Shown here: positions 51,948 through 60,814 of the stretch, piece after piece
Layout of the letters: each line of letters opens with the position of its first letter
Numbering within the stretch: position 1 is the first letter of the stretch
NCBI RefSeq assembly: GCF_000718025.1
Contig: NZ_JODS01000029.1
Location: 1 to 64,000 of the forward strand
Source of the DNA: Kitasatospora purpeofusca
GTDB taxonomy: Bacteria; Actinomycetota; Actinomycetes; Streptomycetales; Streptomycetaceae
Direction: 5' to 3'
DNA length: 64,000 bases
Position numbers and translations under genes: made by a program
The notes under the pieces: generated by a model
What the model saw: only the letters and a program-made list of their open reading frames with translations
What the model was told of the DNA's origin: nothing
The model's database searches: none

Positions 51948-53527
51948 CCAGCTTCCCCACCGCCCCCGCCCTGTCCCGCCGGACGCTGCTGCGCGGCGGC
52001 CTCGCCGGCGCCGGCCTGCTCTCCCTGGCCGCCTGCCGCTCGGCCGCCGACACCGCCGCGGGGCAGGCCACCGGCGACGCGGCGGGCCCGCGCCGCGGCG
52101 GCGTCCTCACGGTCGGCACCGGCGTCGACTTCACCCCGGCCCTGCTGTTCGCCCAGAGCGCCAACACCCTCGTCCAGCGCCTGGTCTTCAACACCCTCAC
52201 CCGCTACGACGACAAGCTCCAGCCGCAGCCCGAGCTCGCCACCTCCTGGCAGGTCGCCGCGGACGGCGCGAGCGTCACGCTGAAGCTGCGCGAGGACGTG
52301 ACCTTCCACAGCGGCCGCCGGTTCACCGCCGACGACGTGGTGTTCGCGGTCAAGAACCTCCAGAACCCGGCCCGTTCGGCCCAGTTGAGGTCGACCGCGA
52401 CCGCCGTCACCGACTTCCGCAAGAACGGCGACTTCGAGCTCACCCTCGTCCTCGCCCATCCGGTGAGCAATCTCTTCGACCTCTTCGAGTTCATGATCGT
52501 CCCGGACTCGGAAACCGTCGAGGAGGCCTTCGCCGGGACGAAGCTGATCGGCACCGGCCCCTACACCTTCACCGAGCGCAAGCCCGGCAGCTCGATCACC
52601 TTCGCCCGCAACGAGAAGTACTGGAACCCGGGCCGCCCCTACCTGGACGGCGTCGAGATCCGGGTGGTCCCGCAGGCGGAGTCGCTGCTCTCCTCCCTGA
52701 AGACCGGTCAGACCCACCTCTCCTACAGCATCCGCGGCAAGGACATCGCCACCCTCCGCAGCGACCCGCAGTTCCGCATCACGCCCTACGACACCGGCTC
52801 CGGCGCCTACTACATCGGCGCCAACCTCACCGCCGAGCACGTGTCCGACAAGCGGGTGCGGCAGGCCATCGCCTGGGCGGTCGACCGCGAGCGGCTGGTC
52901 GAGCAGGCCCTCGGCGGCTACGGCACCGTCTCCGCCACCCCGTGGCCCAAGTCCTCCCCCGCGTACAGCGCGGAGGCCGCCGGCCACTACCGCCACGACC
53001 CGGAGCGGGCCCGGCAGTTGCTCAAGGACGCCGGACTCACCGGCATCAGCCTGCCGTTCGCCCACAGCAACGACCCCGGCAACACCGCCGTCGCCCAGAT
53101 CCTCCAGTACGACCTGAAGCAGGTCGGCATCGAGACCGTGCTCCAGCCCACCGACTCGCCGACCATGCAGAAGCAGCTGATCGCGCAGAGCATGCCCGCG
53201 CTGTGGACACTGAGCCACGGCTTCGCCCAACTCCACCCCGCCACCCTGGCGGTGAGCGCCTACCCGTTCAACGAGGCGAAGAACAGCTCGCGCTTCAGCT
53301 CGCCCGCCTACACCGACATCGTCCAGCGCGCCTGGCAGCGGCCGGACAGCGACAGCCCCGAGGCCAAGGCGCTCTACGGGCGGATCACCGACGTCCTGCT
53401 GGACGAGCAGTTCGTGATCGACCTCGCCATCGCCGGACTCACCGAGGTCGCCGTCGGCAAGGCACGCGGCGCCACCCTCAACAAGTTCGGCTACCTCAAC
53501 CTCGACGACGCCTACCTCACGGCCTGA
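51944..53527 (+). CDS. ABC transporter substrate-binding lipoprotein, family 5 (Opp/Dpp-like)
   Basis: A 527-residue binding protein (SBP_bac_5). A Tat lipoprotein signal is seen: SRRTLLRGGLAGAGLL and lipobox Cys31 (LAACRS). GGVLTVGTGVDFTPALLF begins the fold, with LREDVTFHSGRRFTADDVVFAV and FARNEKYWNPGRPYLDGVEIR as family hallmarks. GTG 51944 overlaps the ROK stop (GTGA). With two permeases and a double ATPase it forms a complete importer; the cargo is inferred to be a sulfate ester or sulfonate because of flanking dioxygenase and sulfatase genes. Confidence 0.9.
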   Translation: MTSFPTAPALSRRTLLRGGLAGAGLLSLAACRSAADTAAGQATGDAAGPRRGGVLTVGTGVDFTPALLFAQSANTLVQRLVFNTLTRYDDKLQPQPELATSWQVAADGASVTLKLREDVTFHSGRRFTADDVVFAVKNLQNPARSAQLRSTATAVTDFRKNGDFELTLVLAHPVSNLFDLFEFMIVPDSETVEEAFAGTKLIGTGPYTFTERKPGSSITFARNEKYWNPGRPYLDGVEIRVVPQAESLLSSLKTGQTHLSYSIRGKDIATLRSDPQFRITPYDTGSGAYYIGANLTAEHVSDKRVRQAIAWAVDRERLVEQALGGYGTVSATPWPKSSPAYSAEAAGHYRHDPERARQLLKDAGLTGISLPFAHSNDPGNTAVAQILQYDLKQVGIETVLQPTDSPTMQKQLIAQSMPALWTLSHGFAQLHPATLAVSAYPFNEAKNSSRFSSPAYTDIVQRAWQRPDSDSPEAKALYGRITDVLLDEQFVIDLAIAGLTEVAVGKARGATLNKFGYLNLDDAYLTA

Positions 53528-53546
53528 CCGGAGGGCCCGGATCCCG

Positions 53547-54491
53547 ATGCGCACCTTCCTCCTCAAGCGGCTCCCCTCCGCCCTGCTCGTCCTCCTCCTC
53601 GCCTCCTTCCTGGTCTTCCTGATCCTCCGCCTCATCCCCGGCGACCCGGCCACCTCGCTGGCCGGACCGGACGCCGGACCGGCGGCCGTGTCCGCGATCC
53701 GGGCGCAACTCGGCCTGGACCGGCCGCTGTTCGGCCAGTACCTGCACTGGCTCGGCCAGTTGCTGACCGGTGACCTCGGGCCCAGCTACGCGATCGGCGG
53801 CCAGGTCGCCGACCTGATCACCGACGGACTCGGGGCGACCGCCCAACTCACCGCCGCAGCCCTGCTGCTGGTCGTGCTGATCGCCCTGCCGCTCGGCGTC
53901 CTCGGCGCCACCGCCCGGCGCCGGCCGGTCGGCGCCGCCGTCCGCGCCTTCACCACCGCCGTGCTCGCCGTACCGCCGTTCGTCACCGGCGTACTGCTGG
54001 TCCTGCTGTTCGCGGTCACCCTCGGCCTGCTGCCGGCGGGCGGCCACGAGTCCCTGCTCGACGCCCCCGACCTGGCCCTGCAGTACCTGCTGCTGCCCGC
54101 CGTCTGCCTCGCCCTGCCCAGCGCCGCCGTGCTCGCCCGCTACCTCACCGACGGCATCGAACGCGCCCTCGCCGAGGACTACGTGCGCACCGCCACCGCC
54201 GTCGGCGTCTCCCGCCGCCGGATCGTCTGGCGGCACGCCCTGCCCAATGCGCTGCCCTCCGCCGTCACCGTGCTCGGCCTGCAGATCGGCCACCTGGTGG
54301 CCGGGGCCGTACTGGTCGAGCGGATCTTCGCCTGGCCCGGGCTCGGCCAGCTCGTCGAGCAGGGTGTGCTGCGCCGCGACTACCCCGTGGTGCAGGACCT
54401 CCTGCTGCTGATCGTCGCCGTCTACGTCACCGTCCAGCTGCTCACCGACCTGGTGTACGCCTGGCTGGACCCCCGGATCCGGTGGGAGTAA
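53547..54491 (+). CDS. ABC transporter permease, DppB/OppB-like
   Basis: A 314-residue membrane subunit with the characteristic start LLKRLPSALLVLLLASFLVFLILRLIPGDPA, QLGLDRPLFGQYLHWL and a late EAA loop (YVRTATAVGVSRRRIVWRHALPNALP). Nineteen bases separate it from the lipoprotein gene, with GGAGGG as ribosome site. Confidence 0.92.
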   Translation: MRTFLLKRLPSALLVLLLASFLVFLILRLIPGDPATSLAGPDAGPAAVSAIRAQLGLDRPLFGQYLHWLGQLLTGDLGPSYAIGGQVADLITDGLGATAQLTAAALLLVVLIALPLGVLGATARRRPVGAAVRAFTTAVLAVPPFVTGVLLVLLFAVTLGLLPAGGHESLLDAPDLALQYLLLPAVCLALPSAAVLARYLTDGIERALAEDYVRTATAVGVSRRRIVWRHALPNALPSAVTVLGLQIGHLVAGAVLVERIFAWPGLGQLVEQGVLRRDYPVVQDLLLLIVAVYVTVQLLTDLVYAWLDPRIRWE

Positions 54492-54494
54492 CCC

Positions 54495-55349
54495 ATGACC
54501 GCCCTCGCCGCCCCCGCGCGCGCCCTCCCGGCCCGCGCCCGCAACCGCTACCTCGCCGGGCTGCTCACCGGACGCGGCCTGACCGGGCTCGCCCTGGTCG
54601 GCACCGTCGCCCTGGCCGGACTGCTCGCCCCGCTGCTCACCGGCCAGGACCCGGACGCCCAGGGCCCGCTGGCGCTGGCCGGCCCGAGCGCCGCGCACCC
54701 GTTCGGCACCGACGACCTCGGCCGGGACCTCTTCAGCCGGGTGCTGCACGGCATCACCACCGACCTCGCGCTGATCCTGTCCGCCGTGCCGGTCGGCGCG
54801 CTGGCCGGCTGCTCGCTCGCCCTGCTCGCGGCCGGCCACCGCTGGGCCGACACCGCCGTCCAGCGGGTGTTCGACCTGGTCCTCGCCTTCCCCGGACTGA
54901 TCCTGGCGCTGGCCGTCACCGCCGTGCTCGGGCCCGGCCGCTGGCCGGTGTTCATCGTCATCGCACTGGCCGAGATCCCTCTGTTCGGACGCCAGTTGAG
55001 GTCCGGGATCCTGGTCCAGCGGGAGCGCGAGTACGCGCTCGCGGCCCGGGTCGGCGGCGCCTCCCAGCGCCGGGTGCTGCTGCGCCACGTCCTGCCGAAC
55101 GCGGTCGATCCGCTGATCGTGCAGGCGGCGGTGGCCCTGTCCGTCGGCGTCTTCATCGAGGGCGCGATGAGCTTCCTCGGACTCGGTGTGCGCCCGCCGG
55201 AGCCCACCCTCGGCTCGATCCTCAGCCAGTCCGTCGGCTACCTCGCCACCCGTCCGACCTTCGCGGCCGCCCCGCTGGCCGCCACCACCGCGCTGGTGCT
55301 CGGCTTCACGCTGATCGCCGAGGCCCTGAACCGGGGGATCCGCCGATGA
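54495..55349 (+). CDS. ABC transporter permease, DppC/OppC-like
   Basis: A 284-residue membrane subunit. HPFGTDDLGRDLFSRVLHG is the DppC hallmark, and the EAA loop is YALAARVGGASQRRVLLRHVLPN. It starts three bases after the DppB-like stop and its stop overlaps the ATPase start (ATGA). Confidence 0.92.
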   Translation: MTALAAPARALPARARNRYLAGLLTGRGLTGLALVGTVALAGLLAPLLTGQDPDAQGPLALAGPSAAHPFGTDDLGRDLFSRVLHGITTDLALILSAVPVGALAGCSLALLAAGHRWADTAVQRVFDLVLAFPGLILALAVTAVLGPGRWPVFIVIALAEIPLFGRQLRSGILVQREREYALAARVGGASQRRVLLRHVLPNAVDPLIVQAAVALSVGVFIEGAMSFLGLGVRPPEPTLGSILSQSVGYLATRPTFAAAPLAATTALVLGFTLIAEALNRGIRR

Positions 55350-57073
55350 CCGCCAGCACCCCGCCGCCGTCCGCCACCACGGCGACCGCCGCGACCACCG
55401 CGGCCGCCACGCCCGCCGCGGCCGCCGCGGCCGCCGCCGGGCACCCCGGCGCGGGCGCCCCGCCCCGCACCGTCCTGAAGGTCACCGACCTCACCGTCGG
55501 GTTCGACGGCACCACCGCCGTCGACGGCGTCGGCTTCGAACTCGCCGCCGGCGACACCCTCGGCCTGGTCGGCGAGTCCGGGTCCGGCAAGTCCACCACC
55601 GCCCTCGCCCTGCTCCGGATGCTCCCGGCCGGCGGCCGGATCACCGGCGGCTCGGTGGAACTGGACGGCCAGGACCTCGCCGCCCTCCCCGAACCGGCCC
55701 TGCGCGCCCTGCGCGGCCGCCGGATCGCCATGGTCTTCCAGGACCCGATGTCCTCGCTCAACCCGGTGCTCACCGTCGGCCGCCAGCTCGACGAGGCCCT
55801 GCGCGCCCACGGCGCCCACCCCGACCGCCGCGAACGCGCCGCCCGCGCGGTCGAGCTGCTCGACCTGGTGGGCATCCCGGACGCCGCCGGACGGCTGCGC
55901 GACCACCCGCACCGGTTCTCCGGCGGACAGCGCCAGCGCATCATGATCGCCCTCGCGCTCGCCAACGACGCCGAGGTCCTGGTCGCCGACGAACCCACCA
56001 CCGCCCTCGACCCGACCGTCCAGCGGCAGATCCTGGACCTGCTCACCCGGATCAACCGGCGGACCGGCACCGCACTCGTGGTGATCAGCCACGACCTCGG
56101 GGTGATCGCCCGGACCTGCCGCCGGCTGCTGGTCATGCGGCACGGCAAGGTGGTCGAGTCCGGCACCACCGCCGAACTCCTCGGCGCGCCCCAGCACCCC
56201 TACACCCGGCAACTGCTGGCCGCCGTCCCCCGTCTGGAGACCCCCTCCGGGGCGGCCGCCAACAGCGTCCCCGGACCGGAACCACTGCTCACCGTCACCG
56301 GCCTGCGCAAGACCTACGGCTCGCGCCGGCGCGCCGTCACCGCGCTGGACGGCGTCGACCTGGAGCTGCACCCCGGCGAGACCCTCGGCCTGGTCGGCGA
56401 GTCCGGCTCCGGCAAGTCCACCCTGGCCCGCGCGCTGGTCCAGGTCCACGCCCCCAGCGGCGGCGCGATCCGGTTCCGGGGCGAGGAGTTCGGCCGGGGC
56501 GGTGAGCGCACCGCCCGGCGCGAGGTGCAACTCGTCTTCCAGGACCCGTACTCCTCGCTCAACCCCCGGATGACCGCCGGGCAGATCGTCGCCGAGCCGC
56601 TGATCGCCCACGGCCTGGGCGACCGGGCCGCGCGGGCGAAGCGGGTCGCCGAACTCCTGGAGCAGGTCGGCCTCGACCCGGCGAGCGCCGACCGGCACCC
56701 CCGCGCCTTCTCCGGCGGGCAGCGCCAACGCATCGGCATCGCCCGGGCGCTGGCCCCCGAACCGAGCGTGCTGATCTGCGACGAACCGGTCTCCGCGCTC
56801 GACGTCTCGGTGCAGGCGCAGGTGCTCGACCTGCTGGCCCGGCTCCAGCGCGACCTCGGCCTCGCCATCCTCTTCATCGCCCACGACCTCGCGGTGGTAC
56901 GGCAGGTGAGCCACCGGATCGCCGTGCTGCACGGCGGCCGGATCGTCGAGACCGGCCCCGCCGACCGGGTCGTCACCGCCCCCGAGCACCCGTACACCGC
57001 CGAACTCCTCGCCGCCGTCCCCCGCCTGGACCCCGCGCCGGTCCCCGCCCTCACCTCCCGGAGCACCGTATGA
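55346..57073 (+). CDS. Fused double ATP-binding protein of the Opp/Dpp-type importer
   Basis: A 575-residue protein fusing DppD-like and DppF-like ATPases that are often separate genes. The first domain has Walker A GESGSGKSTT (76-85), signature FSGGQRQRIM and VADEPTTALD. The second has GESGSGKSTL, FSGGQRQRIG and ICDEPVSALD. An Ala/Thr-rich stretch (10-32) precedes domain one and a short linker joins the halves. ATG 55346 overlaps the permease stop; the end overlaps the sulfatase start. Confidence 0.92.
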   Translation: MTASTPPPSATTATAATTAAATPAAAAAAAAGHPGAGAPPRTVLKVTDLTVGFDGTTAVDGVGFELAAGDTLGLVGESGSGKSTTALALLRMLPAGGRITGGSVELDGQDLAALPEPALRALRGRRIAMVFQDPMSSLNPVLTVGRQLDEALRAHGAHPDRRERAARAVELLDLVGIPDAAGRLRDHPHRFSGGQRQRIMIALALANDAEVLVADEPTTALDPTVQRQILDLLTRINRRTGTALVVISHDLGVIARTCRRLLVMRHGKVVESGTTAELLGAPQHPYTRQLLAAVPRLETPSGAAANSVPGPEPLLTVTGLRKTYGSRRRAVTALDGVDLELHPGETLGLVGESGSGKSTLARALVQVHAPSGGAIRFRGEEFGRGGERTARREVQLVFQDPYSSLNPRMTAGQIVAEPLIAHGLGDRAARAKRVAELLEQVGLDPASADRHPRAFSGGQRQRIGIARALAPEPSVLICDEPVSALDVSVQAQVLDLLARLQRDLGLAILFIAHDLAVVRQVSHRIAVLHGGRIVETGPADRVVTAPEHPYTAELLAAVPRLDPAPVPALTSRSTV

Positions 57074-59415
57074 GCACCACCCCCCAGGACCCGCGGCAGG
57101 CCCACCGCCGCGACCCCTACGAAGGCTTCCCCGGCACCGTCGGCCGTACCTTCGCCGAGTCCACGCCCGCCTGGCCCGACCGGGTCCGCCCGCGCGAGGG
57201 CGCGCCCAACATCGTCGTCGTCCTGGTCGACGACCTCGGCTACAGCGACATCGGCCCGTTCGGCGCCGAAGTCCCCACCCCCGTGCTGGACGGCCTGGCG
57301 GAGCGCGGCGTCAAACTGGCCAACTACCACACCATGCCGCTCTGCTCGCCCGCCCGGGCGGCACTGCTCACCGGCCTCAACCCGCACCGGGTCGGCTACT
57401 CCTTCGTCGCCAACGCCGACCCCGGCTTCCCCGGCTACGGCATGGAGGTCGCCGGGGACATCCCCACCCTCGCCGAACTGCTGCACGACGCCGGATACGC
57501 CACCTGGGCCGTCGGCAAGTGGCACCTCACCCGCGACTCCGCCTCCAACGCCGCCGACAACCGCGCCAACTGGCCGCTGCAGAAGGGCTTCGACCAGTAC
57601 TACGGCGTGCTGGAGGGCCTGACCAGCCTCTTCCACCCGCACCAACTCGTCCGCGACAACAGCCCGCTGGACATCGACGAGTTCCCCGAGGACTACTACT
57701 ACACCGACGACATCACCGATCGCGCCATCGACATGGTCAAGTCGCTGCGCGCCCACGACGCCGACAAGCCGTTCTTCCTCTACCTCGCCCACAACGCCGT
57801 GCACGGCCCGCTGCAGGCCAAACCCGCCGACCTCGCCCGCCACCGCGGCCGCTACGACGGCGGCTGGGACGAACTGCGCGCCGCCCGCTTCGCCCGCCAG
57901 CTCGCCGCCGGCCACTTCCCGCCCGGCACCGAACTGCCCGACCGCAACGCCGAGGCCGGCCACGAGGTCGGCCCCTGGAGCGAACTCACCGAACCCGAGC
58001 GGCGGTTGTACGCCCGGTACATGGAGGTCTACGCGGCCATGGTCGACAACGTCGACCAGAACCTCGGTCGGCTGCTCGACACCCTCACCGAGCTCGGCGA
58101 ACTCGACAACACCATCGTGGTGTTCACCTCCGACAACGGCGGCACCGGCGAGGGCGGCGCCGAGGGCACCCGCAGCTACTTCAGCCGCTTCGTCCACCAC
58201 CCGAACCTGCCCGCCGACTGGAACCCCGACGTCGAGCGCGAGGTCGAACTCATCGGCGGCCCCCGCTCGCTGGTCCACTACCCGCGCGGCTGGGGGATGG
58301 CCTCCAACACGCCGTTCCGCCTCTACAAGGGCCAGACCCACGCCGGCGGCGCGCGGGTCCCGTTCGTGCTGTCCTGGCCGGCCGGCCTCCCGCGCGCCGA
58401 GGGCGACCCCGGCGTCCGCACCCAGTACCAGTACGTCACCGACCTGCTGCCCACCCTGCTGGACCTGGCCGGCGTCGAACGGCCCGCCCACCGCGCCGGA
58501 CAGCCCGTGCAGTCCCTCGACGGCTTCCCCTTCACCGGCGTCCTGCGCGACCCCGCCGCCGGCTCCACCCACCACGAGCAGTACTGCGAGATGACCGGCA
58601 ACCGCAGCTACTACCGCGACGGCTGGAAGCTGGTCACCCTGCACCGTCCCGGCACCCCGTACGAGGACGGCGAGTGGGCCCTGCACGACCTGCGCACCGA
58701 CCCCACCGAGATCCACGACCTCGCCGCCGAACACCCCGAACTGGTCAAGGAGTTGTCCGAGGCCTGGGAGCTCGCCGCCCGGGACAACGGGGTCTTCCCG
58801 CTCACCGACGGCAGCGGCGCGCTCGCCCGCCGCCACCCCGACGACGCCCGGCTGCGCCGCCCTGTGCGCCTGCTGGCCGGCACCCCCGAGCTCGAACGCT
58901 ACCGCTCGTCCCGGCTGATCTCCTTCCGCTCCTTCACCGTCGAGGTCGAACTCGCCCACCACGGCGCCGGGGACGCCGGCGTACTGGTCTCGCACGGCGA
59001 CCAGGGCGGCGGCTACAGCCTCTACGTCGAGGACGGCCGACTGCGCCTCGCCTACAACCAGTACGGCGAACTCTTCGAGGCCGACGCCGGACCGCTCGCC
59101 CCCGGCCCCCACCTGGTCACCGTCGAGGCCACCGCCGTCCCGGGCCTGCGCTGGGAGTTCCGGGTGCTGGTCGACGGCGCCGGGAGCGGGCAACTGGGCC
59201 CCGTCCACCAGCTCATCGGGATGGCCCCGTTCCAGGGCATCAGCGTCGGCGTCGACCGCAAGTCCCCGGTCTCCTGGCCGGTGTACGAGCGCCACCGCTC
59301 GTTCCGCTACAGCGGCGAGCTGCGCGCCGTCACCTACCGGCCCGGCGACCCCGCCCCCGACGACCCGGAGACCGTCGCCCGCGCCCTGCGGGAGGCCGCC
59401 GCCGCGTTCGAATAG
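57070..59415 (+). CDS. Arylsulfatase-family sulfatase (Cys-type, cytoplasmic)
   Basis: A 781-residue alkaline-phosphatase-superfamily sulfatase. The formylglycine motif is PLCSPARAALLTG with Cys92 to be oxidised by FGE; metal-binding Asp54/Asp55 lie in VLVDDLGYSDIG, followed by VGKWHL and FTSDNGG. After the catalytic and C-terminal sulfatase domains comes a 170-residue beta-rich module (VEVELAHHGAGDAGVLVSHGDQGGGYSLYV) seen in atsA-like enzymes. No signal peptide is present, so imported sulfate esters are cut inside the cell. ATG 57070 overlaps the ATPase stop (ATGA), so it is the last coupled gene of the operon. Confidence 0.92.
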   Translation: MSTTPQDPRQAHRRDPYEGFPGTVGRTFAESTPAWPDRVRPREGAPNIVVVLVDDLGYSDIGPFGAEVPTPVLDGLAERGVKLANYHTMPLCSPARAALLTGLNPHRVGYSFVANADPGFPGYGMEVAGDIPTLAELLHDAGYATWAVGKWHLTRDSASNAADNRANWPLQKGFDQYYGVLEGLTSLFHPHQLVRDNSPLDIDEFPEDYYYTDDITDRAIDMVKSLRAHDADKPFFLYLAHNAVHGPLQAKPADLARHRGRYDGGWDELRAARFARQLAAGHFPPGTELPDRNAEAGHEVGPWSELTEPERRLYARYMEVYAAMVDNVDQNLGRLLDTLTELGELDNTIVVFTSDNGGTGEGGAEGTRSYFSRFVHHPNLPADWNPDVEREVELIGGPRSLVHYPRGWGMASNTPFRLYKGQTHAGGARVPFVLSWPAGLPRAEGDPGVRTQYQYVTDLLPTLLDLAGVERPAHRAGQPVQSLDGFPFTGVLRDPAAGSTHHEQYCEMTGNRSYYRDGWKLVTLHRPGTPYEDGEWALHDLRTDPTEIHDLAAEHPELVKELSEAWELAARDNGVFPLTDGSGALARRHPDDARLRRPVRLLAGTPELERYRSSRLISFRSFTVEVELAHHGAGDAGVLVSHGDQGGGYSLYVEDGRLRLAYNQYGELFEADAGPLAPGPHLVTVEATAVPGLRWEFRVLVDGAGSGQLGPVHQLIGMAPFQGISVGVDRKSPVSWPVYERHRSFRYSGELRAVTYRPGDPAPDDPETVARALREAAAAFE

Positions 59416-59460
59416 CCTGTCCCCGCAGAACCTTGTCGTCCGTCCTGTCCCGGGGGAACA

Positions 59461-60096
59461 GTGATCAGCGCACTCCTGCCCGCGTCCGTCGTCGTCGAGA
59501 CCGCCTACTCCGACCCGCCCCAGGCCCGCCTGGAGCCCGAGGAGGAGGCGGCCGTCGCCCGCGCCGTCGAGTCCCGGCGCCGCGAGTTCACCACCGTGCG
59601 CCACTGCGCCCGGCTCGCCCTCGGCCGCCTCGGCGTCCCGTACCGCCCGCTGGTCCCGGGCCTGCGCGGGGCGCCGGGCTGGCCCGAGGGCGTGGTCGGC
59701 TCGCTCACCCACTGCGCCGGCTTCCGCGCCGCCGCCGTGGCCCGCGCCGAGGACGTGCTCTCCCTCGGCATCGACGCCGAACCCGCCCTCCCGCTCCCCG
59801 AGGGCGTGCTCGACGCGATCGCCCTCCCCGCCGAGCAGGAGCGCAACACCGCCCTCTCCGGCACCCACCCCGGCACACCCTGGGACCGCATCCTCTTCAG
59901 CGCCAAGGAGTCCGTCTACAAGACCTGGTTCCCGCTCACCCACACCTTCCTCGACTTCTCCGAGGCCGACCTCACCCTCCGCCCGGACGGCACCTTCACC
60001 GCCGTCCTCCTCGTCCCCTCCCCCCTGCCCACCCTGGACGGCCGCTGGCGCGTCCACGACGGCCACCTCGCCACCGCGATCACCGTCCTGCGGTAG
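59461..60096 (+). CDS. 4'-phosphopantetheinyl transferase (Sfp/EntD type)
   Basis: A 211-residue enzyme that activates carrier proteins by transferring phosphopantetheine from CoA. Magnesium ligands are in GIDAEP (Asp105, Glu107) and FSAKESVYKTW (Glu150, Lys154); GSLTHCAGFRAA is the P-loop-like CoA site. GTG 59461 is 45 bp after the sulfatase stop, so it may be cotranscribed by read-through. No PKS or NRPS gene is in the window, so its carrier partner is elsewhere. Confidence 0.92.
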   Translation: MISALLPASVVVETAYSDPPQARLEPEEEAAVARAVESRRREFTTVRHCARLALGRLGVPYRPLVPGLRGAPGWPEGVVGSLTHCAGFRAAAVARAEDVLSLGIDAEPALPLPEGVLDAIALPAEQERNTALSGTHPGTPWDRILFSAKESVYKTWFPLTHTFLDFSEADLTLRPDGTFTAVLLVPSPLPTLDGRWRVHDGHLATAITVLR

Positions 60097-60208
60097 TCGG
60101 GGCGCGGGTGGGGCCGGGGACTCATGTTCCTGGGACAGGACCGGGAGGAGGGTGGAGGTACAGCGCCCGCAGGATCGGAGCGGGCCAGGACGACTACGAG
60201 GTGTCACC

Positions 60209-60793
60209 ATGAGTAGTGGCTCCGTCACCAATGTGCCCGCCCTGCTCGTCACCGTGCACGACCAGGTACGGGACGGAGTGCCCGGCAAGCTGCTGGCGCA
60301 CGGCTTCATGACCAGCGGCTCGACCGTGCTGGTCCCGGATCCGCCGGAGGCGCTCGCGAGCCCGTGGCGCAGATACATCCTCCGGATCTCCCGGTCACCG
60401 GGGCACGACGGCACCGCCGAGGTGCTGCCCGTCGCCGGCATCGGCCTGGCGGCGGTCCGCGGGGACGGGATCAGCACCGCGGCGGCCCTGCTGTCGCTGG
60501 TCTGGCCGACCCGGTTCGCGGTCCCCACCGTGACCTCCACCCCGGAACGGGTCGCCGAGCTCCTGGTCCGCCACCACGGCGACCAGTGGGCGGTCTACGC
60601 CGAACTCGGCCTCCGGGTGGTGCGCCCGGCCCGGAAACCGGGCCCGACCGACGAGTGGTGGCTCGGCCCGGCGTACGAGCGGTACGTGCACTCCAGCGCC
60701 GAGGACTTCGGCTGCGGCACCTGCGGCAGCAGTCCCAACTGCTGCCACCGCCCCGGCGCGGCGTCCGCGGCCCCGGCCACCGAAGCGGCCTGA
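60209..60793 (+). CDS. Hypothetical protein with Cys-rich C terminus
   Basis: A 194-residue protein I do not recognise. The N-terminal 130 residues look like an alpha/beta fold (VPALLVTVHDQVRDGVPGKLLAHGFMTSGSTVLVPDP). The C terminus carries a compact Cys cluster, FGCGTCGSSPNCCH, suggesting metal binding or disulfides, then an Ala-rich tail. ATG 60209 has GAGGTG upstream; GTG 60152 is an alternative. It ends 21 bp before the histidine kinase ATG and may be its operon partner. Confidence 0.6.
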   Translation: MSSGSVTNVPALLVTVHDQVRDGVPGKLLAHGFMTSGSTVLVPDPPEALASPWRRYILRISRSPGHDGTAEVLPVAGIGLAAVRGDGISTAAALLSLVWPTRFAVPTVTSTPERVAELLVRHHGDQWAVYAELGLRVVRPARKPGPTDEWWLGPAYERYVHSSAEDFGCGTCGSSPNCCHRPGAASAAPATEAA

Positions 60794-60814
60794 CCGGGCC
60801 GCGGGGTGGTCCCG

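Noticed and set aside
55376..55440. Ala/Thr-rich N terminus of the fused ATPase as a wrong start
   Set aside because: The ATG overlaps the permease stop exactly (ATGA) and no better start with a ribosome site precedes the first ATPase domain.
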